Source: Capnocytophaga stomatis (GTDB lineage Bacteria > Bacteroidota > Bacteroidia > Flavobacteriales > Flavobacteriaceae). From it: a stretch of DNA of 64,000 nt. Positions 1 through 7,354 of the stretch are shown one piece after another. Numbering within the stretch: the stretch's first letter is position 1; each line of letters begins with the position of its first letter. Where the stretch lies: assembly GCF_002302635.1 (NCBI RefSeq), contig NZ_CP022387.1, positions 1,302,001 through 1,366,000 on the forward strand, given 5' to 3'. Made by a program: the position numbers and the translations under genes. Under the pieces are notes generated by a model, which made no database searches, had not been told where the DNA came from, and was given only the letters and a program-made list of their open reading frames with translations.

Positions 1-21
1 GCCTCCTGTGTAGGAAATTTC

Positions 22-531
22 TTATCGGTAGTATTTTGGCTCATAAGTCAACATTTTTTTATCCATATCTTCGTAACGCTTGTTCAATTTATTATAATAA
101 ATATCCCAAGAAAGGTAAGAATGACTTATGTCTACCAAACGAAAAGCATCATAAGAAATTAAATCTGAATTTATTACTTTTATCTTTTCGAGATTTATTT
201 TAATTTTTTCCGAATGTGAATTAGCTTTTGGTTTATAATTTTCTTTGAAAATCAGTTTATTTCTATCAATTGAAAAATCACTAAAATCACCTTTTTTTTC
301 GGAATACATATTGTAAATATCAGCCTCAACGTGTCCATATTGCCACGCTTGGAACTTATCAAACACATCAAACAAATGATTTTCAGAATCTGCTCCTGAC
401 ACAAAAAACAACAACTTCATTACTTTTAAGATGCTTAAATCGTTTTCTTTTCCAGGGTTTTGTTCTTTATACCATTCATCTAAATGACAAAGTATTTCCT
501 CAAAGACCTGAATTTTATCTCGGCTAATCAT
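22..531 (-). CDS. SocA/Panacea-type (DUF4065-like) protein, possible orphan antitoxin
   Basis: A 169-residue soluble protein that resembles the Panacea (SocA, DUF4065) domain found in many antitoxins and phage-linked proteins. Two stretches carry the family look: VMKLLFFVSG near the N-terminus and FQAWQYGHVEADIY about 25 residues later, matching the usual pattern of an early helix followed by an aromatic-rich AW-x-YGPV motif. The frame is open from 612, but I take the ATG at 531 because the family similarity begins there and a promoter-like TATTTTTG (562-555) lies between the two starts. No toxin gene is visible on the upstream side, where lepA lies; the other side is cut by the window edge. 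The fold assignment is by motif only, and function as an antitoxin is inference. Confidence 0.6.
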   Translation of the reverse strand: MISRDKIQVFEEILCHLDEWYKEQNPGKENDLSILKVMKLLFFVSGADSENHLFDVFDKFQAWQYGHVEADIYNMYSEKKGDFSDFSIDRNKLIFKENYKPKANSHSEKIKINLEKIKVINSDLISYDAFRLVDISHSYLSWDIYYNKLNKRYEDMDKKMLTYEPKYYR

Positions 532-554
532 TTCAAATAAAATTAACTTTGGTA

Positions 555-562
555 CAAAAATA
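555..562 (-). promoter_or_regulatory. Putative -7 box of the SocA-like gene
   Basis: TATTTTTG on the minus strand fits the Bacteroidota TAnnTTTG element and would start transcription about 18 nt before the chosen ATG at 531. I see no TTTG at the proper distance upstream, so this is a partial match. Confidence 0.4.
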
Positions 563-647
563 AATAAAAAATATAATTTTGTTCGTTTTTTGTTCCAAAA
601 AACCGTATTCAATTAAAAATTTAACATTTTTTCACTTTAAAATACCG

Positions 648-2444
648 CTAATCATTCAGCTTCAACACGGCCATAAACGCACTCTGCGGCACTTCCACGT
701 TGCCGATTTGTCGCATACGTTTCTTTCCTTTCTTCTGTTTTTCAAGGAGTTTACGCTTACGCGAGATGTCGCCACCGTAACATTTTGCCGTAACGTCTTT
801 GCGGAGGGCTTTGATGGTTTCACGAGCAATGATTTTCGCTCCGATTGCCGCCTGAATCGGAATGTCAAACTGCTGACGCGGAATCAGTTCACGCAATTTT
901 TCACACATTTTCTTACCGATATTATACGCATTATCGGCGTGAATCAGGGCAGAAAGAGCGTCCACCGAATTGGCGTTAATAAGCACATCGACCTTTACCA
1001 AATTCGAGGCACGCATTCCGATTGGCGAATAATCAAACGAAGCGTAACCCTTTGATACTGTTTTGAGTCGGTCGTAAAAATCAAACACAATTTCCGCCAG
1101 TGGCATATCAAAATTCAGCTCCACTCGCTCGGGCGTAAGATAGGTCTGATTGGTGATTTGTCCGCGTTTTTCGATACAAAGCGACATCACTTGCCCCACA
1201 AAATCCGCCTTGGTGATAATCGAAGCCTTGATGTACGGCTCTTCCACGCGGTCGAGTTTTGACGGCTCAGGCAGATCGGACGGATTGTTCACCACGATAG
1301 GCGTTTCAGGATCTTTCTTGGTGTAAGCCAGATAACTAACGTTTGGAACGGTCGTGATTACGGTCATATCAAACTCGCGTTCCAACCGCTCTTGAATGAT
1401 TTCCAAATGCAACATTCCGAGGAAACCACAACGGAAACCAAAGCCCAACGCCGCCGAACTTTCAGGCGTGAAAACCAACGAAGCATCATTGAGTTGCAGT
1501 TTCTCCATCGAAGCTCGAAGCTCTTCATAATCCTCAGTATCAACAGGATAAATCCCCGCAAAAACCATCGGCTTTACGTCTTCAAATCCGTCAATGGCTT
1601 CGGTACAGCCGTTTTGAGCTGTCGTAATGGTATCGCCCACTTTCACTTCACGAGCGTCTTTAATCCCCGTGATGAGATAGCCCACATCGCCACAACCTAC
1701 AAAAGGCTTGGGTACTTGGTTGAGTTTGAGCGTCCCCACCTCGTCGGCGTGGTAAATCTTGTCGGAGGACATAAATTTGATTTTGTCGTTTTTGGAAATT
1801 TTCCCGTTCATCACACGGAAATACGTTTCCACCCCACGAAACGGATTGTACACCGAATCGAAAATCAGGGCTTGTAGCGGTGCCTCGGGGTCGCCTTTCG
1901 GAGCAGGAATGCGTTCGATGATGGCTTCAAGGATGTTTTCCACGCCCAAGCCTGTTTTTCCGCTGGCAGGGATAATTTCGTCAGGGTCGCAACCGAGCAA
2001 ATCCACGATGTCGTCTTTCACTTCTTCGGGATTGGCAGACGGAAGGTCGATTTTATTGAGGATTGGGATAATTTCCAAATCGTTTTCCAAAGCCAAATAC
2101 AGGTTTGAAATGGTCTGAGCCTGAATGCTTTGTGCCGCATCAACGATAAGCAATGCTCCTTCGCAAGCAGCAATGGAACGCGACACTTCATAAGAGAAAT
2201 CCACGTGACCCGGTGTATCGATAAGATTCAGAATATAGGTTTCGCCTTTGTATTCGTATTCCATTTGGATGGCGTGACTTTTAATGGTAATCCCTCGTTC
2301 ACGCTCTAAGTCCATATTATCAAGGAGTTGGTCTTGTTTTTCGCGTTCGGTGATGGTTTTGGTAAAGTCCAAAAGGCGGTCAGCCAGCGTACTTTTTCCG
2401 TGGTCAATGTGTGCGATGATGCAAAAATTGCGTATGTTTTTCAT
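648..2444 (-). CDS. lepA: Elongation factor 4 (LepA), translational GTPase
   Basis: Ribosome-bound GTPase that acts on stalled or mistranslocated elongation complexes in the cytoplasm. The G domain is complete: P-loop region [14 protein letters not shown] at residues 11-24, DTPGH at 76-80 and NKID at 130-133. The C-terminal end carries the LepA-specific tail with [11 protein letters not shown] and a terminal LKLND. At 598 residues it is of standard length, with no gaps in the motifs. The gene has a distinctly higher GC content than its neighbours, as expected for a highly expressed, slowly evolving gene. A small unknown gene lies 34 bp upstream on the same strand and may be cotranscribed. Confidence 0.98.
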   Translation of the reverse strand: MKNIRNFCIIAHIDHGKSTLADRLLDFTKTITEREKQDQLLDNMDLERERGITIKSHAIQMEYEYKGETYILNLIDTPGHVDFSYEVSRSIAACEGALLIVDAAQSIQAQTISNLYLALENDLEIIPILNKIDLPSANPEEVKDDIVDLLGCDPDEIIPASGKTGLGVENILEAIIERIPAPKGDPEAPLQALIFDSVYNPFRGVETYFRVMNGKISKNDKIKFMSSDKIYHADEVGTLKLNQVPKPFVGCGDVGYLITGIKDAREVKVGDTITTAQNGCTEAIDGFEDVKPMVFAGIYPVDTEDYEELRASMEKLQLNDASLVFTPESSAALGFGFRCGFLGMLHLEIIQERLEREFDMTVITTVPNVSYLAYTKKDPETPIVVNNPSDLPEPSKLDRVEEPYIKASIITKADFVGQVMSLCIEKRGQITNQTYLTPERVELNFDMPLAEIVFDFYDRLKTVSKGYASFDYSPIGMRASNLVKVDVLINANSVDALSALIHADNAYNIGKKMCEKLRELIPRQQFDIPIQAAIGAKIIARETIKALRKDVTAKCYGGDISRKRKLLEKQKKGKKRMRQIGNVEVPQSAFMAVLKLND

Positions 2445-2478
2445 TGATTTCTAATTTCTGTTTGATAAATAAAGTTTG

Positions 2479-2928
2479 CTATAAAATACTTTTGATTTTG
2501 GGTGTTTTTTCTTCAACTTGTGTATATGCTTGTTCTAAGTTAGGGTTTTCTACCAAATCAATAAGTCTCTTCGTAAGAAACTGCATTTTTTTCATCTTGT
2601 TTTGTATATTTTGAAACGTATTGCGAACAAGTAAAAAAGAATATATTATATAAAACCCTTTAAAAAACATTTCAAGAAAGGAGACTTCTTTTCTTTTTTG
2701 GGAGATAAAAAGTTTTACTTCTTGATTATTAAAAAATGGCAATTCGTTTGTTTGTTTTGCAAGATATTTAGAATTTCTTTCCAATGCCAATTGATTAAGT
2801 TTATTAATACAACGTGTATATATTTCTAAAAACTCTCGTGAGGAGTTAATAAGTTCTGGTCTATCAGGAAATTGACAAAACAAATTCAGTTCCTTTTTCA
2901 AATTTAATATTTCTTTTTCTGACAACAT
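2479..2928 (-). CDS. Small unknown protein with one hydrophobic segment
   Basis: A 149-residue protein I do not recognise. It is rich in Lys, Glu, Asn and Leu, looks mostly helical, and has one moderately hydrophobic stretch around residues 88-103 (FFKGFYIIYSFLLV), which could be a membrane anchor or a buried helix. The preceding N-terminal half looks amphipathic. It sits 34 bp upstream of lepA on the same strand, with a promoter-like TATATTTG about 57 bp before the start, so the two may form an operon. No enzyme motif is visible. It is probably a lineage-specific gene; that it is expressed is inferred from the plain ATG start and position. Confidence 0.6.
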   Translation of the reverse strand: MLSEKEILNLKKELNLFCQFPDRPELINSSREFLEIYTRCINKLNQLALERNSKYLAKQTNELPFFNNQEVKLFISQKRKEVSFLEMFFKGFYIIYSFLLVRNTFQNIQNKMKKMQFLTKRLIDLVENPNLEQAYTQVEEKTPKIKSIL

Positions 2929-2984
2929 AATTACTTTTCAATTAGTTTATTATTATAGAAAGGAATAACCTTCTCAGCAAAAGG

Positions 2985-2992
2985 CAAATATA
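2985..2992 (-). promoter_or_regulatory. Putative -7 box for the unknown gene and lepA
   Basis: TATATTTG on the minus strand matches TAnnTTTG. Transcription would begin near 2979, giving a leader of about 50 nt. No TTTG is seen at 18-20 nt upstream. Confidence 0.35.
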
Positions 2993-3028
2993 AGAAAAAA
3001 GTGCAAAGGAAAAAGAAGAAAAATAAAA

Positions 3029-3049
3029 AGCAGAGAAAAATCTCTGCTT
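3029..3049 (-). terminator. Hairpin with T-rich tail (minus strand)
   Basis: Perfect 9-bp arms AAGCAGAGA and TCTCTGCTT around a 3- to 4-nt A loop. On the minus strand the hairpin is followed by a T-rich run, so it could act as a second, back-up terminator downstream of rpsU. Confidence 0.6.
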
Positions 3050-3084
3050 GAACTTACTATCTTTTACTAATCTGCAAAACTTGT

Positions 3085-3122
3085 ACAAAAAAATCCGCTT
3101 CTGTTTTAGAAACGGATTTTAA
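3085..3122 (-). terminator. Rho-independent terminator of rpsU
   Basis: Arms AAAATCCG and CGGATTTT, extended inward past one mismatch by TTCT/AGAA, with a T run on the minus strand side, 17 bp after the rpsU stop codon. Confidence 0.8.
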
Positions 3123-3138
3123 TTTATCTTTAAAATGA

Positions 3139-3333
3139 CTAAACTTCCTCTTGATCTCTCAAATATTGGATGTATCGAGCTTTTTGTAGTTCATTTCTTC
3201 TCTTCACAGAATTTTTTGTAAAATGCTGTTTCTCACGAAGTTTACGAACAACTCCCGTTCTGTCAAATTTTCTTTTGTAACGTTTTAACGCTTTGTCGAT
3301 GCTTTCGCCGTCTTTTACTGGTATTATTAACAT
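3139..3333 (-). CDS. rpsU: 30S ribosomal protein bS21
   Basis: Small basic protein of the 30S platform. The 64-residue sequence fits the bS21 family from end to end (N-terminal PVKDGESIDKALKRYKRK; RREK/RRNELQKARY near the end). Tyr54, in KARY, corresponds to the bS21 tyrosine known in Bacteroidota ribosomes to help hold the 16S rRNA 3' tail away from mRNA. The gene is alone, with its own promoter and two terminator hairpins. Its leader carries a perfect AGGAGGTG, rare in this window, which agrees with the autoregulation shown in Flavobacterium johnsoniae, where ribosomes lacking bS21 regain Shine-Dalgarno recognition and translate rpsU. That this operates here is inference from sequence. Confidence 0.97.
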   Translation of the reverse strand: MLIIPVKDGESIDKALKRYKRKFDRTGVVRKLREKQHFTKNSVKRRNELQKARYIQYLRDQEEV

Positions 3334-3341
3334 AATCTATA

Positions 3342-3349
3342 CACCTCCT
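3342..3349 (-). promoter_or_regulatory. Strong Shine-Dalgarno of rpsU (likely autoregulatory)
   Basis: AGGAGGTG ends 8 nt before the rpsU ATG and can pair over eight bases with the canonical 16S 3' tail. Most genes in this window show no such site, so its presence here is notable. Confidence 0.9.
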
Positions 3350-3362
3350 CTCATTTGGGGTG

Positions 3363-3394
3363 CAAATATGCACTTTTTTTTTGAAACTCACAAA
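3363..3394 (-). promoter_or_regulatory. rpsU promoter
   Basis: TTTG (3394-3391), a 20-nt spacer and CATATTTG (3370-3363) on the minus strand; one base off the TAnnTTTG consensus. Transcription would start near 3357, leaving a leader of about 25 nt that contains the Shine-Dalgarno. Confidence 0.75.
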
Positions 3395-3442
3395 TTTCAC
3401 ACGAAAAATCAAGTTTAAAAACACGAAATTTCCTCAAGAAAA

Positions 3443-4108
3443 CTATTTTTCTTCCTTTGAAATGATTATTAGTTCATTGCTTCCTTTCACATTTGAAATT
3501 ACTTTTACAAAATTCGTTTGCTGGCAAAATTCGATAAAATCTGCGTTCCTTTGAGCTTGTTTTTTATTGTTTTTCATTGTGTTGAACAATATTTTTCCGT
3601 TGGAAGTCAGCAAAGAAAGTGCTTGATTTATAAACTTTTGGGAAAACAAAAATTCAGGCATCATATCATCTTGAAAAATATCAATGATAATCAAATCATA
3701 CTTTGATTTTGTTTTTTGCACAAACTGCTGAGCATCATCAATAACAATTTCCAAATTACTGATTTTGCCAAGATTAAAATAGGTTTTCGCAACATTAACA
3801 ATCTCTGCATCAATATCAACCGCTGTTATTTTTCCCGTATAGCCAACCTCATCAACCAAAGTTTTTACAACACTTCCTCCTGCCAAACCCAGAACCAAAA
3901 TGTTTTGCATTTTTTGCACTTCGGAAAAACCTATCTTCCTCAAACCCAATCGCAAAATTCGTTGTAAACTTCCGTAAGAATAATTTGTATTGGGAGTGTC
4001 CAACACCAAACGCCCACCCCGCAGAACCACATCAATTGACTTATTGATTGCGGATTTTTGCTTATGAACCGTGATAGGGATAATATAACTGAGTAGCTTT
4101 TTAAGCAT
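3443..4108 (-). CDS. Spermidine-synthase-like SAM-dependent methyltransferase
   Basis: A 221-residue class I SAM-binding protein of the spermidine synthase-like type. The SAM site shows LVLGLAGGSV at residues 71-80 (motif I) and AVDID at 96-100 (acidic motif II), followed by a YDLIIIDIFQDD strand, the position of the catalytic Asp in polyamine synthases. It lacks the C-terminal part of true spermidine synthases, so the substrate is unknown. The frame is open to 4189, but that would overlap the upstream gene; the ATG at 4108 leaves a 17-bp gap to the LpxH-like gene and fits the family start. Probably cotranscribed with that gene; no functional link is evident. Confidence 0.8.
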   Translation of the reverse strand: MLKKLLSYIIPITVHKQKSAINKSIDVVLRGGRLVLDTPNTNYSYGSLQRILRLGLRKIGFSEVQKMQNILVLGLAGGSVVKTLVDEVGYTGKITAVDIDAEIVNVAKTYFNLGKISNLEIVIDDAQQFVQKTKSKYDLIIIDIFQDDMMPEFLFSQKFINQALSLLTSNGKILFNTMKNNKKQAQRNADFIEFCQQTNFVKVISNVKGSNELIIISKEEK

Positions 4109-4125
4109 CGCAACAATTGTGGATT

Positions 4126-4884
4126 TTAGAGTTTCTCCAGACTCATTTTCTCTCCGTCGAACACGGCATACGTGAAATAATGTATCCAATCGCCGGTGTT
4201 TATGTATTTGGAAGTATCGGAAAGCGGAATTTCCATAGGCAAATGCCGATGCCCGAAAAGAAAATAATCGTAATGCTTAAGCGTCAATTTCCGTTTGCAG
4301 TATTGCACTAACCATTCGTTGTCTTCTCCCAAGAATTTTACATCTTCATCACCTGAAATCAGTTTATTTTTTACCGAAAGATATTGTGCCAATCGCACCC
4401 CGATATCCGGATGCAACCAACGGAACAGCCATTTTGCCACCGGATTGGTAAACACTTTTTTCATTCGTTTAAAGCCTTTGTCGCCTGGTCCGAGTCCGTC
4501 GCCGTGCCCCACGAGAAAGCGTTTCCCGTTGCATTCAAATTCCAGCGGTTTATAAAAAACAGGGATATTCAATTCTTTTTGAAAATAATCACCCATCCAT
4601 AAATCGTGATTCCCAACGAAGAAATAAATTGGGATTCCTTTATCCGTCAACGATGCCAACTTACCTAACGTTCGCACAAATCCCTTCGGAACTACGGTTT
4701 TGTATTCGAACCAAAAATCGAACAAATCCCCAAGCAGAAAAATCGCTCCTGCATCTGCTTCAATCTTGCCGAGCCAATCCACAAAAGCCAATTCCCGCGG
4801 ACGACTTGCCACGAAATCAGGTGCTCCCAAATGATTGTCAGAAGCGAAATAAATCTTTTTGCCGGAAAGTAATTCTATGTTCAA
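4126..4884 (-). CDS. lpxH: UDP-2,3-diacylglucosamine pyrophosphatase (LpxH-type metallophosphoesterase)
   Basis: Calcineurin-like hydrolase expected to cleave UDP-2,3-diacylglucosamine to lipid X and UMP in lipid A synthesis, at the inner face of the cytoplasmic membrane. All metal-binding motifs are present in order: ASDNHLG at residues 14-20, GDLFDFW at 52-58, GNHD at 91-94, GHGDG at 126-130 and GHRH at 211-214. The helical lid insert of LpxH, rich in aromatic and basic residues (KKVFTNPVAKWLFRWLH), is visible around 141-158. Length (252) is near the family norm. The first motif reads DNH rather than the common DLH. The gene is the first of a pair with the SAM methyltransferase; the upstream gap is filled by short tandem repeats. 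Confidence 0.85.
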   Translation of the reverse strand: MNIELLSGKKIYFASDNHLGAPDFVASRPRELAFVDWLGKIEADAGAIFLLGDLFDFWFEYKTVVPKGFVRTLGKLASLTDKGIPIYFFVGNHDLWMGDYFQKELNIPVFYKPLEFECNGKRFLVGHGDGLGPGDKGFKRMKKVFTNPVAKWLFRWLHPDIGVRLAQYLSVKNKLISGDEDVKFLGEDNEWLVQYCKRKLTLKHYDYFLFGHRHLPMEIPLSDTSKYINTGDWIHYFTYAVFDGEKMSLEKL

Positions 4885-5107
4885 AGTTTAAAAGGATAAA
4901 GTTTAAAGGATAAAAAACAAGGAACAAGGACAAAGAACCAAGGAACAATTAGCAAGGAACAATTAGCAAGGAACAATTAGCAATGAATAGTTATTCTGCT
5001 TGTGTCATTAACAGAAAATATTTCCGAAGTCATTACAGCAATAGTCTATTAACAAACATCTTCTATCTATTGCCTATTCTCTTATGCCTATTGCCCTATG
5101 CCTATTC
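4885..5107. repeat. Intergenic low-complexity repeat patch
   Basis: The gap between lpxH and queD is built of short repeated words. There are three exact 14-bp tandem copies of AAGGAACAATTAGC (4940-4981), flanked by AAGGATAAA/AAAGGATAAA words on one side (4888-4912) and by repeated TATTGCCTATT/TATGCCTATT words on the other (5066-5106). The same vocabulary recurs at 34093-34285 and partly at 60950-61310. No gene or clear terminator was seen inside it. Confidence 0.8.
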
Positions 5108-5560
5108 TTACGGATTGTCCGAAGCAAACCATTCGGCGTAAGAGCTTTCGGTTTCTTGCAAACGAAGTGAGAACAACGCAACGTTTTCAGGCAGGTATTT
5201 TTTGATACGCTCGGCAAAATCTACCACCAGATTTTCGCTCGTGGGCTGATAATCCACCAAAATGATGTGATGTCCTTTGGCTTTGAGTTCATTTGCCAAC
5301 TCCAAATGCGGCGAATTGGCGTTAAAAATCATCGCGTGGTCGAATTCGTCAATAATTTCCCGCTTTACGATGCGTTTCAAATCACCAAAATCAATCACCA
5401 TTCCGTGTTTTACGTCGTTGGGGTTATCAATAGGCGTGCCAATTACCGTAACGTGCAATTTATAACTATGTCCGTGCAGGTTTTTACATTTTCCGTCGTA
5501 ACCATACAAAGCGTGCCCCGCCTCGAACTCAAATTTTTTGGTAATGCGTATTTTTGTCAT
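5108..5560 (-). CDS. queD: 6-carboxy-5,6,7,8-tetrahydropterin synthase (QueD/PTPS family)
   Basis: Converts 7,8-dihydroneopterin triphosphate to 6-carboxytetrahydropterin for queuosine synthesis, or makes pyruvoyltetrahydropterin in related enzymes. The zinc histidines are H16, H29 and H31 (in EAGHALYG and NLHGHSY), the catalytic Cys is C25 in GKCKNLHG, and the DHA motif (EFDHAMIF) and a glutamate in LQETESSYAEW close the active site. The 150-residue form from the ATG at 5560 matches the family; the open frame back to 5623 would run through the promoter. It is a single gene with its own promoter; no other queuosine gene lies in the window. Confidence 0.92.
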   Translation of the reverse strand: MTKIRITKKFEFEAGHALYGYDGKCKNLHGHSYKLHVTVIGTPIDNPNDVKHGMVIDFGDLKRIVKREIIDEFDHAMIFNANSPHLELANELKAKGHHIILVDYQPTSENLVVDFAERIKKYLPENVALFSLRLQETESSYAEWFASDNP

Positions 5561-5583
5561 TTTTTCAAATCGGTTTGAAGCCG

Positions 5584-5615
5584 TAAAAGTAGCGAAAAAA
5601 GGTGAATGTAGCAAA
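5584..5615 (-). promoter_or_regulatory. queD promoter
   Basis: TTTG (5615-5612), a 20-nt spacer and TACTTTTA (5591-5584) on the minus strand, one base off TAnnTTTG. The predicted start of transcription is near 5578, which supports the ATG at 5560. Confidence 0.65.
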
Positions 5616-5709
5616 ATATTCATCTTTTTGAAGAGAATAACTCAAAACAAATATTCTTCTTTTTCTAAACTTTTTCACTACAAAACATCAATTATCCATT
5701 AAATTTTCC

Positions 5710-5717
5710 TATTTTTG
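5710..5717 (+). promoter_or_regulatory. -7 box of the DinB-family gene
   Basis: TATTTTTG matches TAnnTTTG 25 bp before the ATG at 5743. No TTTG at the right distance upstream. Confidence 0.45.
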
Positions 5718-5742
5718 CGACAATAACCTATTAGAACAAATT

Positions 5743-6210
5743 ATGTTACTAACAAAACAAACCTTTGAACTGCATAAAGCCACACGTTCAAACCTTTTAA
5801 ATTACTTAGAAAATCTATCACCTGAAAAATTAGCAAAAATCCCGAATAAATTCCGCAATAACGTTTTCTGGAACATCGCTCATTGCGTTGTAACTCAGCA
5901 ACTTTTGTGCTACAAACTCAGCGGAATCACCCCTTTAGTTTCTGATGAATTTATAAATACTTACAGAAAAGGAACCGCTCCTGATGAGCATATTCCTTCA
6001 GATGAAGAAATCAAAAATTTGAAAGAATTGCTTCTCTCTACACAAGAACAACTCCAAAAAGACTACGAAAAAGGTGTTTTTAAAGAATTCAGTCCCTATA
6101 TGACCAGCTACGGATTTGAACTCAATTCCGTAGAAGATGCAATCAACTTTAACAACACTCACGAAAGTATGCATTTAGGTTCGGTAATTGCATTGAATTA
6201 CTTTCTTTAA
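5743..6210 (+). CDS. DinB-family four-helix metal-binding protein
   Basis: A 155-residue protein of the DinB/YfiT superfamily, a four-helix bundle that usually binds a divalent metal through three histidines. These are visible at H47 (IAHCVV), H140 and H144 (THESMHLGSV). Related proteins include thiol transferases and DNA-damage-inducible proteins; the substrate here cannot be read from the sequence. The gene follows a good -7 box and is followed 50 bp later by the PiT permease gene on the same strand, so cotranscription is possible but not obvious functionally. Confidence 0.85.
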   Translation: MLLTKQTFELHKATRSNLLNYLENLSPEKLAKIPNKFRNNVFWNIAHCVVTQQLLCYKLSGITPLVSDEFINTYRKGTAPDEHIPSDEEIKNLKELLLSTQEQLQKDYEKGVFKEFSPYMTSYGFELNSVEDAINFNNTHESMHLGSVIALNYFL

Positions 6211-6260
6211 AACTCAAAACCAACATTTTATCATTTATTTAAAGATTTGAAGAGAAAGAG

Positions 6261-7307
6261 ATGTCACCCATTTATAACCAATTACTAATACCGTATCTCA
6301 TCGCGATGGCTCTTGCCATAACTATGGGCGGAAGTGGTACAGCACCCGCATTTTCTGCAAGTTATGGGGCGAATGTTATACGAAGGAGCTTAATTCCGGG
6401 TATTTTCGGTATTGCGGTTTTTTTGGGAGCTTTTGTTGCCGGTAAGAATACGGCTACAACAATGGGAAATGGCATTTTACCAGCTAACTATATGACTTTC
6501 ACTGTTGTATCAGTAGCTTTACTCTCCGTTGCGATAACACTTTTGATAGCCAACATTTCAGGAATTCCTCAGTCAACAAGCCAGGCGGCTGTCCTTGCTT
6601 TTGCAGCTCCTTCACTGTATTTCAACAAATTAGACTCAGGAAAGCTTTTTTATGAAATCATTCCCGCTTGGTTTATTCTTCCCGTTATTTCGTACTTCTT
6701 GAGTTATTTATGCGGGAAATACATCTACAAACCAATGCGGAGAAGAGGATTTACTATGCAAAGAGCTCAAAATGAAAATCTTAAACCCGTTTGGAATACC
6801 ATTCTGATTGTAATGTCAATCTATGTTTCTTTCTCCATCGGTTCGAACAACGTTGCTAATGGTGCAGGACCTATTGCAGCAATGACTATCAATGAGTTAG
6901 GACTACAAAATGAAAATGATTTTATGGTTATTTTGATACTTTCTTCATTAATAGTTGCACCTTGTTTTGGTATTGGAAGTTCTTTGTTCGGTCATAAAAT
7001 TGTAAAAAACACAGGAAAAGAAATAATCCTTTTCGGGAAATTTGAAGCGGTTATAATTGCCTTTATTTCAGGAAGTTTACTTCTTTTAGCTTCTGTAACA
7101 AAAGGAATTCCCTCATCACTGGTACAAGTGAATGTAGCTGCCATTTTAGGAATTGGTGTTGCAAAAATGGGAACTAAAAACATCTTTAACAAAACCCAAG
7201 TAAAACGCTTTTTCACGATGTGGATGATTGCCCCAATCATCTCTTTTTTGCTATCGCTTTTATTGATTTATCTTGCTGATATGGGCGGATTTATACACAA
7301 TCATTAA
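6261..7307 (+). CDS. Short PiT-family permease (phosphate or sulfate)
   Basis: A polytopic inner-membrane protein of 348 residues with the inverted two-repeat layout of the PiT family. The first repeat has GGSGTAPAFSASYGAN (23-38) and GIPQSTSQAA (101-110), the second GSNNVANGAGP (194-204) and GIPSSLVQVN. About ten hydrophobic segments are apparent. Short PiT proteins include phosphate:proton/sodium symporters and the CysP sulfate permeases; the sequence alone does not decide. The window also has a longer PiT with a fused DUF47 domain at 47116-49377, so the two may differ in ion or regulation. The gene ends at a bidirectional terminator. Confidence 0.85.
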   Translation: MSPIYNQLLIPYLIAMALAITMGGSGTAPAFSASYGANVIRRSLIPGIFGIAVFLGAFVAGKNTATTMGNGILPANYMTFTVVSVALLSVAITLLIANISGIPQSTSQAAVLAFAAPSLYFNKLDSGKLFYEIIPAWFILPVISYFLSYLCGKYIYKPMRRRGFTMQRAQNENLKPVWNTILIVMSIYVSFSIGSNNVANGAGPIAAMTINELGLQNENDFMVILILSSLIVAPCFGIGSSLFGHKIVKNTGKEIILFGKFEAVIIAFISGSLLLLASVTKGIPSSLVQVNVAAILGIGVAKMGTKNIFNKTQVKRFFTMWMIAPIISFLLSLLLIYLADMGGFIHNH

Positions 7308-7310
7308 TCA

Positions 7311-7346
7311 AAAAAGTGACAAAGCGTACTCACCTTATCACTTTTT
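7311..7346. terminator. Bidirectional terminator
   Basis: Arms AAAAAGTGA and TCACTTTTT with a partly paired interior, between converging genes; A/T runs on both sides allow use from either strand. Confidence 0.7.
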
Positions 7347-7354
7347 ACTTATTT

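Noticed and set aside
579-1055. Plus-strand ORF of 158 residues opposite lepA
   Set aside because: Shadow of lepA; no similarity, no promoter, and lepA is certain.
1392-1877. Plus-strand ORF of 161 residues opposite lepA
   Set aside because: Antisense shadow of a conserved gene with no protein-like features.
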